A stretch of DNA of 64,000 nucleotides from Tachypleus tridentatus. Taxonomy: Eukaryota; Arthropoda; Merostomata; Xiphosura; Limulidae. This document shows, piece by piece, positions 25,301 to 33,900 of the stretch. Numbering within the stretch: position 1 is the stretch's first letter; every line of letters begins with the position of its first letter. Below the pieces are notes generated by a model. It did not search any database, was not told the DNA's origin, and saw only the letters and a list, made by a program, of their open reading frames with translations. The DNA lies in NCBI RefSeq assembly GCF_004210375.1, contig NC_134828.1, positions 25,970,400 through 26,034,399 on the forward strand, in the 5' to 3' direction. A program made the translations under genes and the position numbers.

Positions 25301-26274
25301 CTCCAACACCCCTTCTCCATACAAGCGAAAAAAAAAAAACAACAGAATAGGCTAATATCATAACTTATTCCTTCCTCCATCTACACATTAATCAAATGTA
25401 GTAATAAACCTTCCTATTTACATTCACCCTTTTTAAAGTAATTTTCATGTTACCCTTGAGTTCCATATTATGACCTCTTCTAAAGGTTGTCCTTGGAACA
25501 TTTATCTAACACATTATCTTGTAAAAAATACCAAAAACTGCAACACAGTGTCTGACTTTGAATTGCCTGATAGACAAAAATGGGTAGCTATAGTACTAGT
25601 ACTACTGCTAATAGAACTACTTTGGCCTATCCTGTCTTTGTCTCATTCATTTATCAAACATCCATGAACTACATATACATACATAAGTTTATAACCCAAG
25701 TACTTTCAAAGCCTTCTTCAACTGATTCCAACTTATACCATTAATTCAATGTTAGTGTTGGTGAAACTGTAACTTTGTGGTAAACGGATTTGCTTTAAAA
25801 AAGAATTAAATAAAAGCGGTTAACTTATATTACAATACTATAAGTTACTTCTACCTTAACAATCTCTTTTTACACTTCACAAGTTTAGCATCAAGGGCTT
25901 CAACTCTCTCGTTTAATTTATCCATCTTGAAAAACCCGAATCAACTCAAGCAGTTCTAACTGTAACATCAACGACTAATTATCGTATTTTCTTTTTTATA
26001 AAATGCATGTTTAAAATTAGATAAAAAATAAATATTAAAAAGTTCAAACTAGTAATATTAGTGAGTACTACGGGTTATAATAGACTGAATTTGTTACTGT
26101 TGTAGTGAAACTAAGTTTGTGGAAGAACGGCTTTGCTATAAAAAATAATTAATTAAAAGTGATTAAGTTAAAACTTATATTACAATACCATAAGTTACTT
26201 TTACCTTGGCAATCTCTTTTATATTTCTCAAGTTTAACATTAAGAGCTTTAACTCTCTCTTTCAACTTCTCCAT
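10375..26274 (-). CDS. RIMOC1: RIMOC1 (C5orf51) homologue, seven coding exons, 271 aa
   Basis: Coding exons in transcription order: 26274-26205, 24728-24610, 23968-23875, 21441-21392, 19826-19695, 17031-16926, 10619-10375 (with stop). All introns are GT-AG and the phases chain without a break, giving 271 residues; the human protein is close to 294. Recognition rests on ALMDLTFF (exon 3), HWRKGALLYMYC (exon 5) and GIFSDTHMLALMYGAEMCYW (exons 6-7 junction), and a C-terminal EGPL..W motif (VEGPLNGLGWN), all close to vertebrate C5orf51. In mammals this protein binds RAB7A and the MON1-CCZ1 exchange factor and supports mitophagy. The N-terminus (23 residues, rich in K/E) looks coiled-coil-like. 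The start is the only ATG in exon 1 that keeps phase into exon 2. Introns hold SINEs, PLE foldbacks, MITEs, a dead RNase H fragment and minisatellites. UTRs are not defined. Confidence 0.9.
10905..11467 (+). repeat. Minisatellite, about 60-bp unit, 8-9 copies
   Basis: Lies in the last intron of RIMOC1. Units contain GAATGCTCAAAGCTGTACGT, then TTATACTTTAAACAAAACAC and a TTCCAAGTTGAA end. Units at 11,080-11,400 are nearly identical; the left edge and two shortened units (11,040 and 11,280) are diverged or deleted. Open frames on both strands here are repeat artefacts. Confidence 0.88.
11468..13049. other. RIMOC1 intron 6, no recognisable element
   Basis: AT-rich intron sequence. Read on both strands it shows no coding pattern, SINE or hairpin that I can support. 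Confidence 0.4.
13050..13220. mobile_element. MITE-like hairpin element
   Basis: An inverted repeat of about 28 bp (13,051-13,079 against 13,191-13,218; core CTAAACTGAAAATGT against its complement ACATTTTCAGTTTAG) encloses about 110 bp. The inner part, read on the opposite strand, resembles 15,905-15,975 ('TGGAGAGGGCAC..GTT.CAATA.GAGTTGTGT'), so it belongs to a dispersed family. No clear target-site duplication was seen. Confidence 0.55.
13480..14095 (-). pseudogene. Non-LTR retrotransposon RNase H remnant
   Basis: On the minus strand, one frame reads WVPDHVGIRG and the next frame continues NKLADI, together the RNase H signature 'WVPGHVGIRGNELAD' split by a frameshift near 13,925-13,940. Further on, KLFQIKPSVALW, CFHKEEVVLARLLIGHS and an HQCV..C cysteine motif match the end of arthropod non-LTR element ORF2 proteins that carry RNase H. 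At least one frameshift is visible, no start is evident, and the reverse transcriptase part is missing. It is a dead 5'-truncated copy sitting in RIMOC1 intron 6. Confidence 0.7.
14231..14499 (-). mobile_element. tRNA-derived SINE, family 1
   Basis: Reverse-oriented full copy: the tail at the left (GGTTTGAACTTTGAAAAAAA), the body with AGTCATCACCACCCACCACC, and the tRNA part ending TGGCCATGCCAAGCCC. Many CpG sites have decayed to TG/CA, implying an old insertion. It adjoins the RNase H remnant. Confidence 0.87.
14500..15110. other. RIMOC1 intron 6, weak internal duplication
   Basis: Two stretches about 270 bp apart (near 14,540 and 14,803) share CACCTGGCAGC and a diffuse similarity after it. 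It may be an old duplicated repeat. No coding content was seen. Confidence 0.3.
15121..15283 (+). mobile_element. Short PLE foldback insertion A (163 bp)
   Basis: Flanked by a 10-bp direct repeat AAGAAGTGAT (15,111-15,120 and 15,284-15,293). The left arm starts ATGCAAAACCGGCTCGTTTG and runs inverted through a GTCGAAACGTTGTTC-type core (minus strand). The right arm has GAGCCGTTTTTGCATAT, then the family tail ACAAGTGGGTTTTCTCGACA. The right arm is truncated relative to the left. The ends match those of the larger PLE copy at 31,813-33,908. Confidence 0.72.
15581..15851 (-). mobile_element. tRNA-derived SINE, family 1
   Basis: Reverse-oriented full copy. Landmarks are TGTCCCTAATTTAGCAGTGT, GTCATCACCACCCACTGCCA, a B-box complement GGGATTTGAACCTGCAAC, and the 5' end CTGGCCATGCTGGGCC. 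It is moderately diverged. Confidence 0.87.
15852..16925. other. RIMOC1 intron 6, MITE fragment and plain sequence
   Basis: About 15,905-15,975 matches, in inverse orientation, the inside of the hairpin element at 13,050-13,220. Short phrases of the type TCTCTATTTTAACCTTACTT recur near 16,130 and 16,530 and also near 13,005, next to these elements. No gene seen; the open frame at 16,599-16,856 has no recognisable content. Confidence 0.4.
17310..17710. repeat. Minisatellite, about 43-bp unit, split by a PLE foldback
   Basis: In RIMOC1 intron 5. Units such as CAACTTAGTACAGAAAGTAC followed by TGTTTACAATACAT occur on both sides of the foldback insertion at 17,369-17,579: at least one unit on the left and three on the right. 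The minus-strand open frame at 17,276-17,680 spans repeat and insertion and is not a gene. Confidence 0.6.
17369..17579 (+). mobile_element. PLE foldback insertion B (211 bp), second subfamily
   Basis: Arms TATCTCAGAACGGCTGGTAT (left) and its complement near 17,525-17,548 surround a core with AACGTTTTGACCTTCCTAGG. After the right arm comes the family tail TTTCAAGTGGGTTTCCATCA. Flanks ATAAAATAACTTG (17,356-17,368) and ATAAAACAACTTG (17,580-17,592) differ at one position and look like a 13-bp target-site duplication; the surrounding minisatellite could also explain that match. Confidence 0.6.
17711..18509. other. RIMOC1 intron 5, no recognisable element
   Basis: AT-rich intron sequence without a supported feature. 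Confidence 0.4.
18523..18874 (+). mobile_element. PLE foldback insertion C (352 bp), near-perfect palindrome
   Basis: Flanked by a perfect 13-bp direct repeat AATATAATACAGC (18,510-18,522 and 18,875-18,887). The left arm begins TATGCAAAAACGGCTCGTTT and runs about 150 bp; it is almost exactly complementary to the right arm, which ends AAACGAGCCGTTTTTGCATA. The tail ACAAGTGGGTTTCTCGTCAT follows the right arm only. The core carries CTGACGATGACCGAAGAAGG and then TCGAAA. It lies in RIMOC1 intron 5. Open frames on both strands here are mirror images created by the palindrome. Confidence 0.82.
19935..20039. mobile_element. 105-bp hairpin MITE with perfect 27-bp arms
   Basis: The first 27 bases, beginning CAGGGACTGTCAATACTGGT, are the exact reverse complement of the last 27, ending CCAGTATTGACAGTCCCTG. 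The loop is about 50 bp and AT-rich. It lies in RIMOC1 intron 4. A CAGGG terminus is common among hAT-type non-autonomous elements, but I see no 8-bp duplication, so the superfamily is open. Confidence 0.72.
20040..20235 (+). repeat. Tandem repeat, about 65-bp unit, three copies
   Basis: Three diverged units, each starting CCACTTT(C/T)A and including TGTCACAGTAA-like and TTTATCCTC-like motifs and ending near CAAAATGTTAAA or CAACATTTCAAA, directly follow the MITE. No coding content. Confidence 0.6.
20236..21391. other. RIMOC1 intron 4, no recognisable element
   Basis: AT-rich. The open frames at 20,079-20,462 and 20,890-21,168 show no family pattern. Confidence 0.4.
21559..21828 (-). mobile_element. 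tRNA-derived SINE, family 1
   Basis: Reverse-oriented copy in RIMOC1 intron 3: the CCCTAATTTAGCAGTATAAG body, ACTCTTTCACCAACAAATAG, and the tRNA part with GGGATTTAAACCCACGACCC. The final bases of the tRNA part (CATGCCGGGC) are missing. Confidence 0.85.
22054..22243 (+). mobile_element. PLE foldback insertion D (190 bp), second subfamily
   Basis: Arms GTATCTCAGGACAGCTGGTA (left) and CATACCAGCCATCCTGAGAT (right) with the tail TTTCAAGTGGGTTTCTCGTC. The core AGAACAACATTTTAACCTCC matches the decayed GAACAACGTTTTGACC of insertion B. Flanks ACTTTGTGTAA (22,043-22,053) and ACTTTGAGTAA (22,244-22,254) differ at one base and look like an 11-bp target-site duplication. It lies in RIMOC1 intron 3. Confidence 0.65.
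22255..23204. other. RIMOC1 intron 3, no recognisable element
   Basis: AT-rich. Open frames at 22,846-23,085 and 22,991-23,176 overlap on opposite strands and have no recognisable content. Confidence 0.4.
23205..23335 (+). repeat. Tandem repeat, about 55-60-bp unit, 2-3 copies
   Basis: Units built on GTCAGTTATGCTACAGTCTA, then GTTAAAAAATGTCCAT, recur near 23,215, 23,262 and 23,311 in RIMOC1 intron 3. Confidence 0.5.
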
Positions 26275-26430
26275 CTTGAAAAACTAAATAAACTCTACTG
26301 AGACATATATCCTCCCACAGCAGTTCCAAATGCAACATCAACCATCACGACCAATTATCGTGTTGTTTTTTGTGTTTTTTTTGTAAAATACATGTTTAAA
26401 ATTAAATGAAACACGTATTAAAAGTTTCAA
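25760..26430. repeat. Tandem duplication covering RIMOC1 coding exon 1
   Basis: Two diverged copies of about 300 bp (about 25,760-26,050 and 26,095-26,430). Each contains TTACAATACYATAAGTTACTT, the exon-1 coding stretch, CCATCTTGAAAAAC, a 'GCAACATCAAC...CCAATTATCGTGTT'-type stretch and AAATRCATGTTTAAAATTA. The distal copy carries the intact exon 1 and the proximal copy the frameshifted one. Confidence 0.82.
25855..25925 (-). pseudogene. Frameshifted duplicate of RIMOC1 exon 1
   Basis: ATG (25,925-25,923) to a GT donor (exon end 25,855). It reads MDKLNERVEALDAKLVKCKK, clearly parallel to MEKLKERVKALNVKLEKYKR of the true exon. One extra A in an A-run (5 instead of 4, near 25,866-25,870) makes the exon 71 instead of 70 bases, so splicing to exon 2 would be out of frame and reach a stop after about seven residues of exon 2. 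The start context and donor remain intact, so it could still be transcribed or act as an alternative, non-productive first exon. Confidence 0.8.
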
Positions 26431-28185
26431 TTGTAATTGAATATATGTACAATAATATTCTAAACGTTGTGAAAAATGAATATTTTAAACATAAAGGAAA
26501 ATATTCATGTTTGAGTTTTCTTTATAATCACGATACGCACTCGAAAGACGCATGTAGTAGTACAATGATAAGCGGTAAGTTTATGGGCTATGAAATTCAA
26601 CTTCTAATTAATGTAATTATTTGGTTGAAAATTGATGATGACAATTATAGTGCAGTGGCGTGAACATACTAATACACTTTGTTCTTTGTCATGTTTTTCC
26701 TTACCAATCATGAGACTGAAACAACAAAATAACAGCTTTTCAAATTAAGTAGAGATTTACTAGTTGGAAACGGAACCCAACGACTACGTTCATAACAAAA
26801 AATTCTATGAAAATCAACTATTACCCATATAATAAACTTATAAAATATTGCTGGTGCAGCGGATGCGAAATGTATTCTTTGAGAGAGGAATCTGGAAGTC
26901 TGAATGGATAAAGACTGTAAGCTAACACGATATGCTTTTGACAGTAACTTTCAGAAAGCAAACCATCAGGATGCTACAAACCCGGAAAAGTTTGAATGAA
27001 TTTTGCCTAAACGATACTAACACACCAATAGCTAATGTATTTTGACTTTAAGTTGAAGAAATAAATATATCCGAGCCCTTCAATGAAATAACACCCAAAA
27101 TTTTCGCTCCTCTACATAATGCTTTCTCTCTCCACACCAGCCGTTTTTGCATGTATAACGTGCTGGTATCTGTTTGGTCGTCATTTTTGTAGCTGTCATG
27201 AAGGTAACTTAGATGATAAACTCTTTCACGCCCACAGTGTTACAACGATGTGTCTGCAGTCTCATTCCACACAAACAAAAAAAAAAGTTTTTCGATAACA
27301 GTGGTGAGAAGAATACAGACAGCCTATTGTGTATCTTTGAGCTAGATTCCAAATAAAGTCTTTTATATCTAACTTTCACAATAGTTATAAAAACAAGTTA
27401 ACTGCGGATATTTTTCTCCTTTCACCCCTCCCACCACGTTCCTCTTAATATGTGCGTGAAGACTTAAAATCGAAAGTGTTTAAAATACAACATTTATATT
27501 TTCTGTTTCCCACAAGTATTGCCCAATATGATTTTCAACACAACTCATCAGTTGAGTTGGACGATGCGGAACAAAAGATTCTATGAAACGCTACTCCTAC
27601 ACACACACACAGCATAATATTTCAAAAGTTGTGATATAAACACTGCAAGCAGCAGGAATACTGGAAGAGCAATGAGCCTGAATATTATGAAAAAACAAAA
27701 AAAACGTTACCTGGAAATGTGTTTTCTCATTCCACTTGTCTATTTTTTGAAATTTTGTATACATCACTGATTTTAAGCCGCAATATTCATATTAAAAAGA
27801 AACATCTAGTGTTAACATGTTTTTAACCGCAGCTCACAGAATGGCTCTGAGCTTTCAGCTATGGCTCGTAAAATTTGAGATTTTCAAGCATAAACTTTCA
27901 GGTCGTGTCTTTATCTCTTGAATGATTTCAGAGCTAGTTACAATCAAGACTATTGAGAATTCCATTTTGTTATTGAGTATGGTAGTGCTTAATGGTAGGA
28001 AACAACAAGGTTTTTCAAATAATTCATACTCCCAAAAATAACCCTATTGAATTTCTCAGCGAAAAACTGCCCATTTAAAGAACTAGTTACGACTTATAAG
28101 TATACATACTAATAATGTGCTAAAAAGATCTCTAACATTTCTGAAACAGCGGCTCTTTCGTGTACTATATACCCAATTGTTTTGT
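26431..28185. other. Intergenic 5' flank of RIMOC1
   Basis: Presumed promoter side of RIMOC1 (minus strand). No TATA box could be singled out. It contains a short CA run near 27,600 and the dispersed repeat copy at 27,838. No coding sequence seen; the open frame at 26,406-26,663 is not convincing. Confidence 0.4.
27838..27950 (+). repeat. Dispersed repeat, copy 2
   Basis: Shares AGAATGGCTCTGAGCTTT, a CTTTCA..TCGT stretch and ATCTCTTGAATGATTTCAGA with the stretch at 2,118-2,215. Partial similarity by eye. Confidence 0.4.
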
Positions 28186-28240
28186 AGTTAAACATAAACT
28201 TACACAGAGAGCTATCCGTGCTCTGATTATTACGGCCATT
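28186..28240 (-). mobile_element. Fragment of SINE family 2
   Basis: GTTAAACATAAACTTACACA then GAGAGCTATCCGTGCTCTG corresponds to the tail half of family 2 in reverse orientation; the tRNA-like head is missing. It sits just before a full family-1 SINE. Confidence 0.4.
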
Positions 28241-28264
28241 AAAATCTGTTTTTTGAGTGTAAGT

Positions 28265-28537
28265 TTGGTTTTTGAATTTCGCACAAAACTACTCGAGGGC
28301 TATCTGTGCTAGCCGTCCCTAATTTACCAGTGTAACACTACAGGGAAGGCAGCTAGTCATCACCACCCACCGCCGACTCTTGGGCTACTCTTTTACCAAC
28401 GAATAGTGGGATTGACCGTCACATTATAACGCCCAAACGGCTGAAAGGGCGAGCATGTTTGACGCGACGGGTATGTGAACCCGCGACCCTCGGATTACGA
28501 GTCGCACGCCTTAACACGCTTGGCCATGCCGGGCCGG
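28265..28537 (-). mobile_element. tRNA-derived SINE, family 1, well preserved
   Basis: Full reverse-oriented copy with many CpG sites intact: CTATCTGTGCTAGCCGTCCC, CACCACCCACCGCCGACTCT, ACGAATAGTGGGATTGACCG and the end TGGCCATGCCGGGCCGG. This is the least decayed copy in the window and a good reference for the family consensus. Confidence 0.9.
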
Positions 28538-30939
28538 GGGCGTAAGTCCTCATTAAATCATAGCTTTTAACTAACTTCAGCCACGTGTGGGGTGAAGAGA
28601 AACAAAAGTTTCTGACCGCTCTCGATTATTTTTCTTCCCCCTTCGGGAAAACGAAATTTTAATTTAACCTAAATACCTAACAAGGAATTGGCAAGTCCAC
28701 ATAACCTACTTAATCACGTCAGCGGTGCTAGCAGGGACGGATTATTTATAATGCACAGTGCCTACGAAAACTATGGGTCCATACAAATTTTCCTTAAAAG
28801 TTAATCTTTGGTTTAACTTCTGCGGCTGGTAGGGCCTACGAACAGATGTGTGAACCATACGAACGTCTTAATCCGGCACATGGTTCCAACTTTCATTAAA
28901 TGATTTTCCCAACTTACTTGACTTGTCTGTGGTTATCAGCTTTTGATATTTCGAAAAATATACAACTTTTATATTTATAGTAAACATATCATGCAATAAC
29001 TTAGATATCTTTTTAACTCAACAGATGGTGCTTCATACCGATGGATAGATAAACGACAGATTTTGGAGGTAAAGTATATACTTTATAAGGTATGACAAAA
29101 AAAGGAAAACAAGGATAAGAAATTATGAATTTTGAAACAAAGTATCTTGCTACAAAAAAAAAACAACAACAGTCAAACAATAATGAAAACCATAGTAACA
29201 AATTTTAATCTCTCATTTGGCAACTTAAACTCTTATCTGTAGGCCAAAGTAAGGATTATATCTTATAAATTTGTGATTGTGGTTTTAATTCTTGTAAAAG
29301 TTATAGCTATCAGTGACAAGGCTACTCTCAAAGTTTATAAAAGTTGTGTTGATTCCATGGTAATATAAGAATTTTACAAATGAAAAAGAAAATTTTAATG
29401 AAAAGAAGGGATCATTAGCTATTTCTTGAACTGCTATATGTATCAGTTAAAACCAAATACCACAAAAAATGTATTAAAAAATTAAAATGATACTAGTTGG
29501 ATAAGTTTTAAAATTTGTCAAATAAAGTAGGAATTGAAAATCATTTTAAGTTCTATGCAGCTGGTATAATTTTTCTCGTTTGTGTACATTTTATTACAGC
29601 ATTTATTTTATTCTGAATACTGTTTATAGCAGTTCTAATTCCCATTACTATTCTAACTTGTTTCCCTAATCATTTTTAGGTTTTTTGGTTTTTCAATATT
29701 ATGCTGCATTTTGGGTTTAAACCACAGTTTTTTAGTAGTTCTTACAGTATTTCAAAAGAGGAGGAAGAACAATTTAACATCAAATAATTATGTTTAAAAA
29801 CATGTCCTTCGTAATATTATTCAAAAACTGTTAAACATTTTAAAATAAGACTAGTGCCTATAAAATAATCACATCTTATATAATTTATTATTTATGTTCA
29901 AGAAATTACACTTAAAATAATGATAGTAATCACCTCACACACACAAAAATAATTTCATACTACAGTGATTGTGGCAAACGAGGAAGATTATGACATCTAT
30001 CAATTTTTCTTTTTAATTTCATGTAATTATAATTTTCATACAAATAAAGCTACTTGAAGAAACATACACAAATGTCATAATGCAACAAATTTTCTTTAAG
30101 ACAATCTTTGAAAACTTATAAGTTTAGTCCTAAAACACGTAAATACATTATATAAAGTTGCTTTCAGAATTTGCAGTACATATTGGAAGGGTTTAGGTGT
30201 TTTCATAATAAACTAAAAAAAAACAAAAAACATTTACTCTACAGGTAATAAAAAATTATTTTATTTCAACCTATATATCATTATTGTGGTTCCACCAGAG
30301 CAAGTAATACAAAAAGTTCTTAGAAAAGGAACATTTTGAAGCTTCAAATATAAAGCTTCTTGGTTAAGGACTTGAGTGAAGATACAGAAATGACATCATA
30401 ATTAAACTTAAGCATTGAGATAAAAATGTCAAAATTATTGGGTGAATTTATTTAATTTTTTTTATAATGTACAAAAACAATTTAAATACAAGACTATTAA
30501 TATTTATGAATACTAATGCCAGGACTGTACATCAGGCTACACAGGTGAGACGGGCACAATAGTGCACTTTATTACATCTTTCAGCACAAACAAGTCTTGT
30601 CATGACATCTCTCCTCATTCTTTTCATGAAATTTCTAAAAACAGCAGCAAAACAAAAATTAGGGAAGCCATATTTAAAAAATGGAAAAACACCTCCATAT
30701 ACAACTATTCCGTTTCTCCAACTGTAGTTTTTTTATCCATCAATGACGTTGTAACTGCTTTATAACTGGTTTAACTTAAACTTATATTTTAATTGTAATT
30801 GTACAGCACTCACTAGAGTGTTGTACCTTATGATGACATACAAGTTTGTCAAAACATCGTAGGTTCCTTTTTGTTGTTGTTGTTGTTCTCATTTTTCTGC
30901 ACAGCTGTTTCATAATGTTATTTATTCAAAATTTCTATA
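28538..30939. other. Intergenic region between RIMOC1 and ARMC7
   Basis: AT-rich with no supported gene. Its right end should contain the ARMC7 3' UTR (minus strand). Open frames at 29,013-29,201 and 30,562-30,765 show nothing recognisable. A small hairpin at 30,801-30,826 is listed separately. Confidence 0.4.
30801..30826 (-). other. Hairpin in the likely ARMC7 3' UTR
   Basis: GTACAGCACTC and GAGTGTTGTAC are 11-base arms with one mismatch around a 4-base loop. It lies about 115 bases after the ARMC7 stop on the transcribed strand. It may be a UTR structure or chance; no function is implied by the sequence. Confidence 0.35.
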
Positions 30940-33900
30940 TTATTCAGGGGTGGGTAGCACAGTAGAAGCTTCTTTTGCTGCAGCCACCTGTTGGGCTGTA
31001 CAGTAATCTTCCAGAAAGACTGTAGCTAGGTTACTAAGGCGACGTGCAGGAGCCTCAGAAAACCTCAACATACAGTCAATAACAGGTAGTGTTGTAATGT
31101 CTGAAGAAGAAAAATTACGGGAAAACGAATTTACTTTTTATGGTAATGACACAAAACAAGATAATTATTTTTTTAGTTCTAAACAACATAAAGTATATTC
31201 TCACTGTTCCTCTTACTAAAGCATTTTTGAAAAAGTTATAATGTGACAGTTCTGAGAGAAGTTTTATAAACAATTTTACCCAACATAAAAATCCTCATTG
31301 TAGTAAATTAAACCAATTTCAGAAAAAGGCTATGAAATACAGAGCAGATTTTGGTTTAAACTGATGTTAGCAATAAAATAACTGAAGAGTTACCAAGACT
31401 AAAACATAAAGAAATATGAACAACTTGATGGGTTGTCACTTTTAGCACTGGTTTCTGGCCTTTCTGGGTTGTGAAACAAATACAGTCTACTAATTCTATG
31501 ATTAAACGACTTATGTTCTATAACTAATCATTCTTGATTCAAAATATCAGACATACAGAATAATGTTGGAAGTGAAACAAAATCTAGTTTCTCAACAAGC
31601 ATAATGAACAACATGCCTGATTAAATAAAGTTAAAGTAGGCAACAAATGTCTATTTCAGTGTGACACTTGTGGAAAAAATGTTGAGGGACAAAAGAAGCT
31701 GAGATGGACAGAAAAATGTTTTAAAGGAATACCACCTGAAGAAGAAACACTGAAACATTTCAAAACATTACCCTTTCTACCTTCACTACTTTTGCAGATT
31801 AATCCTTCAAGAAAAATATATACATAAAAACAGCTTGTTTGGGTTGAGAAAAATATTTTACGTAGAGGAGACAACAACGTTTCAACCTTCTTCAGTCATC
31901 ATCAGGTTCACAAAGAAAGAGGAAACTGACCGGAAGCTGACCACATGTTTGAAAGGGGTTGTGCAACTTAGTGTCGGAATATAGAGGGCATGCTTAGATG
32001 TTTGAATGTATAATTTTATATTATTTATTTTATTATTATTTATTATATTATTTTTAATATAGGTATAAAGGTGTTCCCTTGTATTGGTTTATTTTGGGCT
32101 TGAGTTGTTGTATAAGTAAAGCTTCTTTAACTTTGCATTTGTTAATGTTTGTTTCTTTAATTAGTATTCGAGTGTTTTCTATGGTTATGTTGTGTTTATT
32201 TGACTTGCAGTGTTCGAAAACGTGTGAAGGTGACTTATGTTCTTTGAATCTGGTTTCCATTTTTCTACTTGCTTCTTCAATATAGAAGTCGTGGCAGTTA
32301 TCACATTGTATTTTATAAATAATGTTGATGTGGTGTTTGTCAATGTAGTTTTTACATAGTATAGACCTCAGTTTTGTGACTGGTTTTTGAATAAATTTGG
32401 TATTAACTGGAATGTCATATTTTATTGCTAGTTTTCGCCAAATGTTGGTTGTCTGCTGATGTCGGGAATATATGGTATGCAGCAGTATATGGTTTCGTGA
32501 TTTTTTGATTCGTGAGATATATTTACTTTTGTTGGTTGATTGTGCTTTCTGTCTAGGTGTGTGCGTATAATGTTTTCTACAGTTTGTGGAGGAAACTTAC
32601 TGATGTCGATGAAGTATTGTTTTATTTTGTCTATTTCATTGTTAACTTTATCTGATGAGCATAGTTTTATGGCTGTGTTTATTTGGTTTCTTAGTATGTT
32701 GCATTTTTGTTTTGTTTCATGTGCTGAGTCCCAAGGAATGTATAGTCCAGTATGGGTGATTTTTCAGGGGATTTGTTTTAAATTGTGTATCCGTTCTTGT
32801 AATTTTGAGGTTAAGAAATGATATTTGATTGCTTTCTTCTTGTTCACATGTGAAGTTGATGTTGGGATGTATAGCATTAATGTGATTGAAAAAATTAAAT
32901 GTGTTCTGTAGATGTGAATCCCTCAATCGTGTCATCCACATCTGTTCCAGTATAGTGGTGGATGTAATGCTGTGTTAACAAAACAAAAACTCAACATACT
33001 AAGAAACCAAATAAACACAGCCATAAAACTATGCTCACCAGATAAAATTAACTATGTTTTAGACAAAATAAAACAATACTTCATCAACATCAATAAGTTT
33101 TCTCCACAAACCGTAGAAAACATTATACGCACACACCTAGACAGAAAGCAAAATCAACCAACAAAAGTAAATATATACCAGGATTTAAAAAATCACGAAA
33201 CCATATACTGCTGCATACCATATATTCCCGACATCAGCAGAAAAATAACCAACGTTTGGCAAAAACTAGTAACAAAATATGACATTCCAGTTAATACCAA
33301 ATTTATTCAAAACCAGTCACAAAACTGAGGTCTATACTATGTAAAAACTACATTGACAAACACCACACCAACATTATTCATAAAATACAATGTGATAACT
33401 GCCACGACTTCTATATTGAGAAACAAGTAGAAAATGGAAACCAAATTCAAAGAACATAAAAGTCACCTTCACATGTTTTCGAACACTGCAAGTCAAATAA
33501 ACACAACATAACTATAGAAAACACTCAAATACTAAATAAAGAAACGAACATAAACAAATGCAAAATTAAAGAAGCCTTACTTATACAGCAACTCAAGCCC
33601 AAAATAAACCAATACAAGGGAACACCTTTATATCTATATTAAAAATATAATAAATAATAATAACATAAATAATATAAAATTATGTATTAAAACATCTAAG
33701 CATGCCCTCTACATTCTGACACTAAGTTACACAACCCCTTTCAAACATGTGGTCAGCTTCCGCTCAGTTACCTCTTTCTTTCTTTGTAAACCTGATGATG
33801 ACCGAAGAAGGTTGAAACGTTGTTAGCTCCTCTACATTCAAAAATTTTCTCAACCCAAAGGAGCTGTTTTTACATATTTTTTTTACAAGTGAGTTTTCTT

